Under the pieces are notes generated by a model. That model worked only from the letters and a program-made list of their open reading frames with translations, was not told the origin of the DNA and made no database searches. 64,000 nt of DNA from Climacium dendroides. Lineage: Eukaryota > Streptophyta > Bryopsida > Hypnales > Climaciaceae. The DNA lies in contig OX467089.1 of NCBI GenBank assembly GCA_950106755.1, forward strand, positions 2,296,501 through 2,360,500. The letters are read 5' to 3'. The position numbers and the translations under genes are program-made. This document shows, piece after piece, positions 23,246 through 34,520 of this stretch (within the stretch, counting starts at the first letter, position 1; every line of letters starts with the position of its first letter).

Positions 23246-24223
23246 TCAACCTGATGGTGCATCCTGGCCATCCAATGCATGACTCCGATCATCATCAATG
23301 GCGATGGCAGGATCCGCGGGCATCTTCGGGCTAGACTCCAAGGTCTCCGAGGACCTGCCACCATCAAGTGAAACTCAAGCCATGTCCTCGTCATCAGGTG
23401 GAGGTGCTGGGGTGGAGGGGCACTCCTCAGTAGGAGGAGGAGCTGGAGGATCTGCGGAACCTGCAAGAGGAGTGAGAGAGACAGAAGGCACCCCAGTCAA
23501 TTGTGGAGTGGAGGGTAAGCTTGAGGATCCACTCATCGTTGGTCTTGCTGGCGCTCCCTGCAGCAAAAGCACTTGGTCAACCTAAGACGGCTGTACGGAT
23601 GCTAGAGGCATGGCCCCACCAAGACTGTTGATAATGGCCTCCAGTTTGGAGTCGTTCTTTTGTGACATTGCCACCATAAACTGTCGCAACTCCGCCATCT
23701 CCCTGGCCTGCCTGTCAAACATCATTTGATCCAGTTCCCGCCTCCTCTTCAGCTCTGCAATTTTTGCATCATAGTTGTCGTCGGCTTGCGATCTTCCCCT
23801 CTTCCGCTTCTCCTTGGAGGCTGGAGACGGCATGGCAGAGGTGTCAGGTGGTTGACCCGACGACGCTAATGATCCCCGGATGCTTTGAGAGTGGATCACT
23901 GGAGGGGTGCTCCGATCCATGGGAACGTCCTCGTCGTAGTCGTCATCACCGGCTGCCCCATCGCTGTCGGAGGACTCATACAATATGATTGCAGATGACC
24001 TCCGACCGGACGGCATGCTTGCCTCTCTAGTTGCCTTCCCCTTGCGCTTTGATGACGATGGCGTGCTTGACCCCGATGGTCAGCGCGGGAATTTGCCCTC
24101 ATCGACAAAGTATCCCTCTAGAAGAAAATCGTTCTTATCTAGTTTCTTCGCAGTGGTTGCAATTTCAATCCACTAGTCAGACTCCTCCGAGTCCCCCACA
24201 GCAAACACATTAACCCCACTCAT
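23246..24223 (-). pseudogene. Basic and acidic low-complexity protein with coiled coil, unrecognised
   Basis: Starts at ATG 24223 (MSGVNVFAVGDSEESD) and reads in one frame to a TGA at 23248-23246, about 325 codons. Visible parts are a KRKGK basic patch, an acidic run (DDDYDEDVP), a second basic patch (KEKRKRGRS), a charged helix likely to be coiled coil (KIAELKRRRELDQMMFDRQAREM), then a Pro/Ser-rich tail. Internal nonsense codons occur at 24175-24173 (TAG), 24082-24080 (TGA), 23584-23582 (TAG) and 23377-23375 (TGA), and no frameshift is seen. No family is recognised. Three palindromic sites lie 106-204 bp upstream of the ATG. It could instead be the 3' exon of the methyltransferase-like unit. 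Confidence 0.45.
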
Positions 24224-24328
24224 TTGCAAAGTCACACACAGCATCACATACTATCAGATTACGATAGTATGAAAATTCCCTAACGAGAATACAATGGTAT
24301 TTCATGTAACGTCAGTAGTAGGTTGGGT

Positions 24329-24443
24329 CAGGTCGACCCGACCTGAAGTTCACTCTCAGGCACTCAATGGCAATGATCAGGTCGAGCCAAACTATGGAGG
24401 AACACACTCCAGTCAATGCTACGAGTCAGGTCGACCCGACTTG
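24329..24443. promoter_or_regulatory. Palindrome group 2 (three sites)
   Basis: CAGGTCGACCCGACCTG at 24329-24345 (perfect arms), a half site at 24378-24394, and CAGGTCGACCCGACTTG at 24427-24443. They fall between the methyltransferase-like unit and the ATG at 24223. A separate 8-bp-arm hairpin (ATACTATC / GATAGTAT) lies at 24248-24270. Confidence 0.7.
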
Positions 24444-24454
24444 GTTTCTATCAC

Positions 24455-25827
24455 CTTATAATTTCAAGGTTTACCATCGCAGCACTCGTGAACTTCGACC
24501 CAACGAAGAATGACATTACGCTTGCTCCAAGAGCGCAGAATTTCCTCACAAGATTGAGGAAGAACTCCATCCGTAGCTCAGTATTATTAATCCTGAACTC
24601 TAGCTCGTTGTAAGCCCCGGGCCTCGTAAATGTTTCAGTATTGGGAGCATCATAGGAAGACCTCATTTTCACCGTCCTAGCATTGCTTGGGCTTTGTAGG
24701 ATGGTTAGGTAAATTGGTTCCACCGCCTTTTTGCTTTGTGCAGACAAGTCACCAATACGCTCATTGGGTGAGGGAATGTAATTAGAAAAACTCATGGAGT
24801 ACTCCTTCAACGCGGGATTGCTGTCTATGAAGTGAAGTGCTTGCGTTTGCTCGGTGAGGTCAGAACAAATGAGCACCCACACCGGAATGTCCTCGAGAAG
24901 GGGCTGGCCCTTTTCTTGGAAAGACTCGACAAATGCAGCGAAGTATGGATCGGTTGGCGTACACTTAGACTTTGACACCACATTCGGAGTGTAACGCAGG
25001 TCCCACACTCCAAGCATGATGTCCTTCACGTTCTCTGTAGTGAGCACGCCTCTAGGCCAATCCTGGTGCGTCTTATACATAACGTCATATGGACGATAGT
25101 ATGTAGTGGATTTTGGAGGCACAAAATTGTTTCTCTACTGCAGGAAGACCCGGAAAAACTCAGCCGCGTACATTGACAACTCCTCAGCGTTCTTCCCCTT
25201 TGCTCTTGACTGCTTTGCCTCCATCCAGTATTCGTTCCCTGGCTGCTCTAGCAGCACGTTCATGGTGGCACTCGTGAAGTTCCGACTTCGTTTGAACTAC
25301 CTCCACTTCTCGTGGTTCAGCTCGTTCAAGGAGGACATGAGCCCGAGACTTGCGTCTAGGGCGTGAAGCTCCATCTTCACCTTGTGCTTGCGCTTCCTTC
25401 TCTCCACCCACTCCCTAGCAGTGTAGCAGCTCTCTTGTATAGTAGAGAGAAGCTTGATTGTGACCTTTGGGTAGTCCTTGTTCTTGCTCCCTGGATTCTG
25501 ATGCAGAATATGTTCGGCCAGCTTCGACAAGTCATTGAAGGAAAGGTTTCCGAGCACTTTGAAGAACTCATGCGTTTGATTCCCTTGCTCGGGCTTCCAA
25601 GTGGCCTTCTCGTTGTACTTCAGTCTTGTATTGGGGTCTATCAACTCCCCATGCGCAGCACTAGAAATGACCTCGCTCCACAGGTTGTACACGTCATCCG
25701 GAGCTGTGATTATCTTCAGCTCGTTTCGGATCTCGAGCTTCTCCTTGGCGTCCTTGCCTTTTGCAACCTTCTGGGCCTTTAGTACATCTAGCAGAGCGAA
25801 CCGCTTGTACATTGTCGATGAGAATTC
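24455..25827 (-). pseudogene. Methyltransferase-like segment with two nonsense codons
   Basis: Minus-strand coding sequence from a TTGCAG acceptor at 25828 (first ATG at 25812) to a possible donor at 24454. It is a single frame broken only by TAG at 25299-25297 and 25137-25135. The N-terminal part is charged and helical. The C-terminal part ends LVRKFCALGASVMSFF then VGSKFTSAAM, resembling the final motif of bacterial-type DNA N6/N4 methyltransferases (a DPFxGSGTT-like loop followed by Ala residues) with the conserved Asp and Gly partly lost. No DPPY-type motif was recognised. With the ParB-like exon just upstream this recalls bacterial ParB-methylase fusions, which is inference. It may be one spliced gene with that exon. 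Confidence 0.35.
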
Positions 25828-25873
25828 CTGCAACGCAATTTTGTATGTCACGGTCAATTTGGAGCTCTCTATT

Positions 25874-26046
25874 CAGCTCAGACCGACCTAAACTACACAT
25901 TTCATTTTGAATGTCAAATGCACCTTTGTCGTTCTGCTTACTTCGAACTCTTCATTCATTATCACGTGAAGTAAATCAATACATCACCTATGCTGGCTGG
26001 AACACTAGATGGCAGACGACATTCTCAGATTAGGTCGACTCGACCT
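25874..26046. promoter_or_regulatory. Palindrome group 3 (two sites)
   Basis: A degenerate CAGCTCAGACCGACCTA at 25874-25890 and AGGTCGACTCGACCT at 26032-26046. They lie either in an intron (26057-25828) or upstream of a separate gene whose first ATG is 25812 (62 and 220 bp away). Confidence 0.6.
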
Positions 26047-26057
26047 GAATCTCTTAC

Positions 26058-27131
26058 CATGAATTTCTTCTTATTTGCTGTACTCTCAGCGTTTCGCCTG
26101 ACGTTGGATATTATCGCTATTGGGGCCGCTTCCCTCGGATTGCGTGGCCTCCCCATGAGTTCCCACACTTTTCTGGCTCCCAGAATGTTTGTTAACCACG
26201 AGGGCTTCTACGCCACGAAGTGGTTGACCCTATTGTAGTACGCCGATATGTCGCGTAGTTTCTAGGCATCTGTGGACCAGACCATGTAGCAATCCCATTG
26301 ACGAAAGTTCTTGACAATCTCTTCGTCAAGGTTTTGGTCCACCATCATTTTGCTGGCAGTCACTCTATGTTGCCCATTGATGATGTAGAAGTTCTTCCTT
26401 TCAAGTGCTGGCCAATCCTCCGGCTTTGGCTTCTCGAAGCAGCGCACTACCATGACACACAATGTTTGTTTTGTGGACTTATCTGGCATTTCCCAAAGGT
26501 ATGTCATCATGTCCTCCGCGAGCTTCATTTCATGGCTACGGATGTTTAAGTCCTCTAGGGCCTTGATGAGCTGCTCAATGGAAATTGTCTTCTTATCCTC
26601 CAGGCCAAAGATGTAGGCGTCCATGCAGTGCTTCCAGTAGGCCTTGTATGCCTCCGCGGACACAATGTAATCGTGCGATTTCTTGGCGTCATAAGGGACC
26701 GGGACCTCAGTTACCGCGGATACAAAACTCAGCTCCCCTGGTAAAACTGCACTAGGGTCTTACGCTGCTGAGGTTGATGCGAACTTACTTTTCCTGGGAG
26801 CTCGTGCTGGAGTAGCGAGCAATACCACTTCGGGTGTACCAGTCACAGCTGTAACACACCGAATTTTCAAGAATGGACCACTGTCGTGGGCAACGTCCTT
26901 TATCTTCTCATTAAAGGATATGTTGAAGAAATGGTCGGTGTCTTTGAACTTTGCAGCGAAGCAAATGAGGTTCTTGAAAGGAATCATGTGGAGACTCCAA
27001 CTCTCAACCTTGTCGGGATTTTTGAATTCCCAGTAGTCTCCGTCATTGTCAAAGTCGTCTCCTTCCCCTCGAGAGGATTCGTGCGCTCAGCGTACGTAGA
27101 AGGCCTCCAGCTTCTCAATTTGGTCATCCAT
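26058..27131 (-). pseudogene. ParB-like (GxHR) domain protein, four nonsense codons
   Basis: ATG at 27131 (MDDQIEKLEAFYVR), open in one frame to a donor ATG|GTAAGAG at 26058. Residues about 240-262 read ERKNFYIINGQHRVTASKM, which fits the GxHR loop of the ParB/sulfiredoxin-like nucleotide-binding fold. That motif also occurs in phage and bacterial ParB-methylase proteins. Further motifs are YYNRVNHFV and TNILGARKVWELMG. Interrupting codons are TGA 27089-27087, TAA 26762-26760, TAG 26264-26262 and TAG 26210-26208, with no frameshift. All four can arise by one C-to-T change. Palindromic sites lie 59 and 156 bp upstream of the ATG. ParB membership rests on one motif, so it is tentative. Confidence 0.42.
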
Positions 27132-27189
27132 TCTGCATTCATTTTCCAAACGGGATGTTGTTAGAATAAGAGTTGTTGCTATGTTGATT

Positions 27190-27435
27190 CAGATCGACCC
27201 GACCTAAAAACCAGTACATGGAGCTTCTACATTTCATCTTCTATGTATTTGATCTACTTGGACTCGGTTCGTTTTGCTTCATACGCTTCAGGTCGACTCG
27301 ACCTGAAGTTCTAGTCGGAATATGCAAATATTTTTGCTATTGTGATGGCCTCAATGTTATTGATTAATGTTATCGGATCGTCCTAGTACGTATTATTCTC
27401 ACTTTGGAACTGGCAGTTCAGGTCGGTTCGACCTG
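27190..27435. promoter_or_regulatory. Palindrome group 4 (three sites)
   Basis: CAGATCGACCCGACCTA at 27190-27206, a fully symmetric CAGGTCGACTCGACCTG inside 27286-27308, and CAGGTCGGTTCGACCTG at 27419-27435. They lie 59 to about 300 bp upstream of the ParB-like ATG on the minus strand. Confidence 0.75.
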
Positions 27436-27584
27436 AATTGCATGCGGTAGTATTGTCATGTTTGTTGTTGGTAAATGGATGTTTATTAGAAATGTGTCTT
27501 TTGGTCAATTTGTTGATTATACTAGGTGTCTAATATAGTCATATAAATATGTATGTTGGTGAAGGGAATACGTATTTGCTGTAC

Positions 27585-28274
27585 CAGATTGCAGAGGGCC
27601 TTCCTTGCAGTTCAGGTCGGACCGACTTGATCTGCATTTAATTTTGACGATCATGTTATGTCTCTTCTGAGATGTTAGTGACAATGTCTGCTACTCAGTT
27701 GCTTCCCTTGTACTGACGATGCTAGTAGGTGTACATTTCAGGTCGGACCGACCTGAAATGCATGTTCATCTCATGTCAACATTGTCCATGAAATAGCACG
27801 GACAAATGGAGAGATTTGGGAGAGGATATGATTTATGGGGCTCTGCAATTCAGGTCGCATCGACCTGAATTGTAGAGTGGGTCATTTGACGTACATTACC
27901 GACACGTTAATGAACTCATTTATTAGTCCATTTGTTTATAAATAGGTGTCTAATATCGTGATAGTTATTTATTTGTTGGTCTTACAACTTATTTGACATG
28001 TCAGATTGCAAAGGGTCTTCTTTGCAGTTCAGGTCGGACCGACCTGATCTGCATTGAATTTGGACGACTTTGTTATTTGTCTTCTGACATGTTAGTGCAA
28101 TTCCCTTCCATTTAGTTGCCTTCTTTGTACAGAATATGCTAGTAGGTGTACATTTCAAGTCGGACCGACCTGAAATGCAGGTTTATCTCATCTGAAAATT
28201 TTCAAGGAACTTACCCGGACCTAGGATATGTGTTTGAAGGGATATGCAATTCACGTCGATGCGACCTGAATTGC
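27585..28274. repeat. Imperfect tandem duplication of about 418 bp, carrying six palindromes
   Basis: Sequence from about 27585 (AGATTGCAGAGGGCC) recurs from about 28003 (AGATTGCAAAGGGTC). Each copy carries three palindromes in the same order: 27613-27629 with 28030-28046, 27734-27760 with 28151-28177, and 27846-27872 with 28246-28274. The palindromes and a few bases beside them are conserved better than the DNA between them. The one at 27734-27760 has perfect 13-bp arms around a single base. There is no coding sequence. Confidence 0.8.
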
Positions 28275-30100
28275 AGTTTCGTTCAGGCGCCTTACATTCG
28301 TGGTACGTTTAGGAATTCAGTGTGACAAGATGATACCCGAGTAGTATTGGGCTAATTCTGGGAAATTTGTGTGGTTGTGGCTGGTCATTTCTTTCCTTGA
28401 CATTCTGAATTCTAATTCGTAGACCTTAAAGAAACCCTAAACCCTAAGCAATGGACCCTAAAAAAACCCTGGACTCTAAGCACTGAACCCTAAACAAACC
28501 CTGGAACTGAAGTATTGGACCCTAAACAATGAATGCCATTTTCTGAACCCTAAACCTTAAAACGAAGTCTTGTGCATTATAACTCACCTCGGGAATTAAA
28601 AAATGAGGATCTTGAAATGCAATGCAGATGGATTAATCTCCTAAACCTGCAATATTATCCACATTTTCAACAAATTGAAGAGTTGAAAAAAGCCAAAGAA
28701 ATCAAAAACATCTCAAACCAGGAGACCACCTAAACCTAAAACCAAAAAGTCATTGTACAAACCTACAACATCCCAAACAAGCATGTTTCCATCTAGAAAC
28801 TCCCAAACCATGAATTCTAACAAAATATAACAAACCTCACGAGAACTAAAAAAGAAACGTACACACACGATACATCCCGCAAGTTAAACCCCATTGGACA
28901 TTGCAGCTAGCTTTACAACAATCACAGAAATCACTATTCAAAGTTGAGATGGTGCAAGAGAATTGAAATTAATACATACCTGAGTTTCTACAAGCAAGCG
29001 CTATGCAACTTCAGCCTCAACTTAGCTCCTACTTTCAGTGTAGCTGCTTATTATGGACTCCACAATCTTGTAACTCCAGTGCTACAATTGTCAATCTGAA
29101 ATGCAAAAAACAAACCAATTTTAAAAAACTTACATTGCAAACCAAATGCCAAGAAACAAACTACAAACATATTCCAAGCAACCACATTCCTTCCAACAAT
29201 TACAAAGAAAGATCCAATCTGTTGGGAGCAAATACCACCCAACAGAATACACAACTCTTATCTTCAGAAGCTCATTTTCTAGAATAAATTGTGCAACCAC
29301 ATATGAGCAAGGAAAAACAAACAATGAAGTTCTAGATACTAACCTCGTTGTTGTTGTTGTAGCTTATCCACCAGTACCTATTCTTTGAAGTAGAATAAGG
29401 TTACACAACCTTGCTCTTCAGAACCTCGGCAAAGTGCTCTGGCACAATACAATCCCCACACAAGTACAATGAGGATTCACACAATACTTGATTCAGCTAG
29501 AGTCATACGCATCTAAAATTCCATCGAGACCAAGGGAGATGTGTACAATCCGGCACAATCCAAGATCCGAAATCCAACAATGTAGAAACGCAGACAATAA
29601 CATCTTATGCATACAAATCATGAAATGTCGTGAAAGTACCTCCTCCATTATTTTGAATTCAACACTTCAGAGGAAATGCAACAGTATTCCCAACACAAAG
29701 CAAAAAAACCAATCCCAAACCCTAAGTGTCCAAAGAAGCAGAAGTGCCACTTTCACATCAGTACCCTAAGAGGAATAGAGACTCCAATCTTAAGAACAGA
29801 AACACTCCCAAGACCGACCTGGACTTCACTGGAAACCTCCTCGCATCAATAGACGCCATAGCCATGGCTCACAAACACAAATTCTCGAAGATGGTCCGCT
29901 TTACTGGACACAAACTTTCAAAGAAAGACTCTCCCAAGTGGATCAAGCCTCCTTTAGACAATTGTGAAAATTCACAGTAACAAAAATTCAGAACGCAAAA
30001 ACAAGACTCCTATTGCGCGAAATCCTAGCGTCGTTGAGTACAAAACTGACAGACCTTGGAGGAATTGAGAAAAGACCCAAGAGAACCCTTAAACAAACCT
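28275..30100. other. Non-coding AT-rich region with a telomere-like tract
   Basis: At about 28433-28560 there are degenerate CCCTAAA-like words (AAACCCTAAACCCTAAGC). The rest is A-rich, with short frames on both strands but no recognisable motif or splice-linked exon chain. A lone half-site of the palindrome (GACCGACCTGG) is near 29811. Confidence 0.45.
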
Positions 30101-30106
30101 AAACCC

Positions 30107-30191
30107 TTAAACACGCCTAAACAGAACTGACAGACCTAAACCTTTAAACACGCCTAAACAGAACTGACAGACCTAAACCTTTAAACACGCC
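30107..30191 (+). repeat. 37-bp minisatellite
   Basis: TTAAACACGCC recurs at 30107, 30144 and 30181, an exact 37-bp period, covering about 2.3 units. No gene is present. Downstream to about 30900 the sequence is low in complexity, with repeated GATACCCG and TACCCGG words at about 30720-30840. Confidence 0.75.
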
Positions 30192-30960
30192 TCAAGAGAA
30201 CCATTGCACTCCTACAACAGTGATGAATGGAGTCAGGTTTTTACCTCAAACCCCAAACCCTGCTTCAAGCTGCACATCCTTGAGATCAAGCTGCACCTCC
30301 TTCAGATGCAAACACACAGCACCACCCAGCAGCTTCAAGTCCCCCCGATCGAATGGAACTCCAAAATCACACAGAAAACAATGCTCAAGGTCCACTTCTT
30401 CACGATGCCCGCCTTGAGGTCCGCTTCTTCACATCTTCAAGTCCCCCCAATTGAATCGAACTCCAAAGTCACACACAAATCAATGCGGAAAACAAGATCC
30501 TCATCTTCACAACACCTGTGCTAAAAAAAATGCGTGTCAACTGCCGGCAAGTGTGAAATGCACAAACAACGAAGATGCAACGAAAATGCACCCAAAGAAC
30601 AGTGGAATGCACGAGAGAACAGCAGAGATTCACGAGGGAACAACAGAGGTGCACGACAAAACAACGGACATGCACGAAAATGCGCGGACACCAAACCCTA
30701 GGTTTCCAGAACTCTGCAGGCAAATACCCGGCGGTCTAGGTACCTGGTTCTTCCAGGTGGTTTTAGGTACCCGGCCTTCTTCAATACCCGCCTTTGATAC
30801 CCGACCATCTTCAATACCCGTCCCAAGTACTTGGACCATGATATGTCCCTTTTTGTAGCCTCACATAATAATAGATACCCTTTTTCCAAAATTTGGTTTG
30901 TTTATCATACTACTAAAATCATAAGTCTCTCTGTAATATCACAAATGCTATCATTAATAC

Positions 30961-31770
30961 TAGGGGCTCATGCTTGCTATGCTACGCATTCATTGTATTA
31001 CATATTAGTAAAAATTTGATATATTTGAATAGATTGCATGATAATGATTTCAATAAGTCTGTAAAATAATTATTTTAAATATTATGTAAAAATATTGTCA
31101 ATCATGCATATATAGAAATTGTATTTTTACACAATGTGATATCATAGAAATAGAGTAGCAATTTGCAATCACTTCTATAATATCACTTTTTACAAAGGGT
31201 GATATTATAGAAATAATATAGTTGTTGCAATTAAGGTGATATTAGAGAGGATCCATATGATGATATTATAGAGAAGGCAAATCCATTGCTTCTCTTGGCT
31301 TTACACTTCTTTGCATTTCTATGATTTTGTGCTTTTGTGAGCTTTGAGCTTTCATGATTTCAATTTTCTATTGCTACTACCAAATGATTTTGAAAAATTT
31401 ATTCAATTGAAATGATTTTGGATTCCACAACAATTGAGTTGTTTAAAAAGCTTTTAAGATTTATAAATTTTTCTTTTCAATTCTTCAATTTGGATTGCCA
31501 TTTTTTGTAACAATGGAGTCAAATTTTTAACCCTAAACCCTAATGTATATGTATCTTTTATAGTATTTACCATTGCATATGTTTCATTCATCATTCAATA
31601 AATTTCTATTGTACATTTCAATATATACTTACTTTTTAAAAAAATTATACAAAGATTTTAGTCATTTTTATTTGAAGATTTATTGAAATTTTTGTTCTGC
31701 ATTCTATCTAATATATAAAAAAATTATAAAATTATAATGATGAATGCATAGCATAGCAAGCGCCAACCTC
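30961..31770. mobile_element. Small TIR element of about 800 bp, copy 1
   Basis: GCTTGCTATGCTACGCATTC at about 30975 is inverted at about 31741-31764 (GAATGCATAGCATAGCAAGC), giving imperfect terminal inverted repeats of about 30-35 bp. CTAG flanks both ends and may be the target duplication. The interior contains repeated GATATTATAGA words and no gene. Part of it (about 31160-31440) is directly duplicated at about 32800-33065. It looks like a non-autonomous DNA transposon. Confidence 0.5.
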
Positions 31771-32591
31771 TAGTTGAAACAAAAATACTAAAAAGTTTAA
31801 CTACAAACATGAATATCACAAAATTTCATTTGAATAACGTAACATTTTTTGTACTTAACCGCGATAGTCAATCCTTCAAATTCAATCCCAATGATACCTA
31901 AAAGCTTCCTCACATGAAAACCTATGTAGAATACATATTTTCATTCCTGAATTTTTTAACGGGAATTGGAAGTGAATCCTTTACCTTTTAATCTTTAAAT
32001 ACTAATTTCTTCATTTGGAAATCATTCTTTTTTTCACTATCTAAATCATTGGCTTTAGTAAGGTGTATGAACTTTCATTTGTATACTGACTACTGCCAGA
32101 GACCTCCCATTTTAACAAAAAAACATTCGATTATTATTAGTTGCAATTTTGTTCTAGGCATTAAGTGCATACTATAAGAACGATTGACTAATAGTTTCCT
32201 TAGATGAATTGGTACTGACTGTAGTAATTACCCCTTTTTATTGTGTAACATAATTGATGTAATTCTAAAAAAACTGAAAGAGCACTTATGAATTCCATAT
32301 AAAAACTTAACTGACACCCTTGGTCAAAGACCTTCAGACCACTGTCTTGTTCCTAAAGATTTCAATATAAATTTTTAGGGAAACTTCATTTATAATTTGA
32401 ATTATACATATGAATTTCTTTATGGCGGTAGAATTCTTAGCTTATTTATAATTATTCACCATCCTAGCACTCTTCACGATGAACCTTGGAGTGACTAGCC
32501 ATCAAAACACTTCTATATACAAATTCTTATTGATTACTTTGAAATAACACAAAAACAATCACCACAAATTTTGCTCACTATTAGTCATAAC
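31771..32591. other. Non-coding AT-rich spacer
   Basis: About 820 bp between the TIR element and the second 200-bp repeat. I see no gene, RNA or organised repeat. Confidence 0.4.
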
Positions 32592-32791
32592 GTAATATTC
32601 ATTAAAATGAGAGTATTCCACCGAAATGAGAGTTACAAAAGTCTAATTTCATTTGAAAATGGAGAAGAGAATTCCTCAAACAATATTCAAATCATACAAG
32701 AATTAAAATCAGATGAACACAAGTAGGAATCAAATATCAGAACCACAAGGTAAATGTTCATATTGACCTTTCACTTGTACACCATGAGTTG
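32592..32791 (+). repeat. 200-bp dispersed repeat, copy 2
   Basis: Same orientation and nearly the same sequence as 20536-20735, 12 kb away. It abuts the truncated second copy of the small TIR element. Confidence 0.85.
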
Positions 32792-33178
32792 ATCTCCAAC
32801 AATCACTTTTATAATATCACTTTTTCCACCGGGTGATATTATAGACATAATATAGTTGTTGAAATGAAGGTGGTATTAAAGAGGATCCATAGAATGATAT
32901 TATAGAGGTAGCAAATCCATTGCTTCTCTTGGCTTTACACTCCTGTGCACTTCTATGATTTTGTTCTTTTGTGAGCTGTGAGTTTTCATGATTTCAATCT
33001 TCTATTGCTACTACTAAATAATTTTGAGAAATTCATTCAATTGAAGTGATTTTGGATTCCAAAAGAATTAAGTTCTTCAGAAAGTTTTTGAGATTTTTAT
33101 TTGAAGATTTATTTGAAAGTTTTACACAACAATTCTTATAAAATTCTAATGATGAATGGATAGCATAGCAAGCGCCAA
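32792..33178. mobile_element. Small TIR element, copy 2 (left end missing)
   Basis: Matches the interior of copy 1 (TATAATATCACTTTT, then GGCTTTACACTCC, then TTTTGGATTCC). It ends with the same right terminus, GGATAGCATAGCAAGCGCCAACC, near 33158-33180. The left TIR is replaced by the 200-bp repeat, and there is an internal deletion relative to copy 1. Confidence 0.55.
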
Positions 33179-33242
33179 CCCATTTCTTGCTCTGCATTTT
33201 ATCTAATGCATAAAAATTCTACTGAAATTTTGAGGATGAATT

Positions 33243-34230
33243 CATCGGTTAGGATTCATTGGAAAAATTATTTTAAAAGAACCGTATTGCTTTCCTACAC
33301 TTCTTCAATTGAAATGGATTTCAAAACAAATACTCTAAAAATCATGCTCTATTTAATAGAACCCAAACCAATAAATTATATTGGTTTGACGTGGAAGCAT
33401 GTCCAAAAACGTAACACACAAGTTGCAAATGTTCAAAATAATTAGGATTCATGGAAAAACTTAATTTTAAGACAACCCTATTGCTTTCCTACACTATCTT
33501 CTTCATTTGAAATGGATTTCAAAACAAATACTCTAAAAATCATGTTGTAATTAATAGAACCCAAACCAATAAATTATATCGGTTTGACGTGGAAGCATGT
33601 CCAAAAACGTAACACACAAGTTGCAATTGTTCAAAATAATTAGGATTCATGGAAAAACTTAATTTTAAGACAACCCTATTGCTTTCCTACACTATCTTCT
33701 TCATTTGAAATGGATTTCAAAACAAATACTTTAAAAACCATGCTGTATTTAATAGAACCCAAACCAATAAATTATATCGGTTTGACGTGGAAGCATGTCC
33801 AAAAACGTAACACACAAGTTGCAATTGTTCAAAATAATTAGGATTCATGGAAAAACTTAATTTTAAGACAACCCTATTGCTTTCCTACACTATCTTCTTC
33901 ATTTGAAATGGATTTCAAAACAAATACTCTAAAAATCATGCTGTATTTAATAGAACCCAAACCAATAAATTATATCGGTTTGACATGGAAGCATGTCCAA
34001 AAACGTAACACACAAGTTGCAAATCTTCAAAATAATTAGGATTCATGGAAAAACTTAATTTTAAGACAACCCTATTGCTTCCCCACACTTTTCCAAATGA
34101 GTTTCCAAAAAAATACTTTAGGATTGATGTTGTAATTAATACAAACCAAACCATTAATTTGTATCGGTTTGACGTGGAAGCATGTCCGAAAAAATAACAC
34201 ACAAGTTGCAAATCTCTGCGAAATAATTCG
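33243..34230 (+). repeat. 198-bp tandem satellite, about five units
   Basis: The word ATTAGGATTCATGG recurs at 33441, 33639, 33837 and 34035, giving exact 198-bp spacing. A more diverged unit precedes it (about 33243) and another ends it. Conserved parts of each unit include GGTTTGACGTGGAAGCATGTCC and AACACACAAGTTGCAA-type words. The central units are nearly identical and the outer ones diverged. There is no coding sequence. A unit near nucleosome length is typical of plant satellites. Confidence 0.9.
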
Positions 34231-34394
34231 GATTTATGGAAAAATTAATATTGCAAACATTATAAAAAGAATTTGAAAGTGCATGCAGTATAATTCCCTA
34301 GTGTGTACTAAAACCTTGAATTCACTTCTAAATTAAATATTTGTTCAATATTTCAAAAACATGATATGAAATGATTTATTAATCTACAATAATA

Positions 34395-34520
34395 CCTGAA
34401 CCCGAGACCCTAAACCCTAGAGACTCTAAACCCTAGAGACCCTAAACCCTAAAGATCCTAAACCCTGAAAACCCTAAACCCTAAACCCTAAAGACCCTAA
34501 ACCCTAAACTGTAAAACCCT
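34395..34520 (-). repeat. Interstitial telomere-like CCCTAAA tract
   Basis: More than ten CCCTAAA or near-CCCTAAA units, several separated by GAGA or AGA (for example ACCCTAGAGACCC). It is the clearest of the three telomere-like tracts in the window and lies just beyond the 198-bp satellite. Confidence 0.8.

Noticed and set aside
25106..25891. Plus-strand frames opposite the methyltransferase-like segment
   Set aside because: They are shadows of the minus-strand coding sequence and have no motif of their own.
29003..30889. Short frames on both strands as genes
   Set aside because: Low-complexity A-rich translations with no motif, splice-linked continuity or conserved partner in the window.
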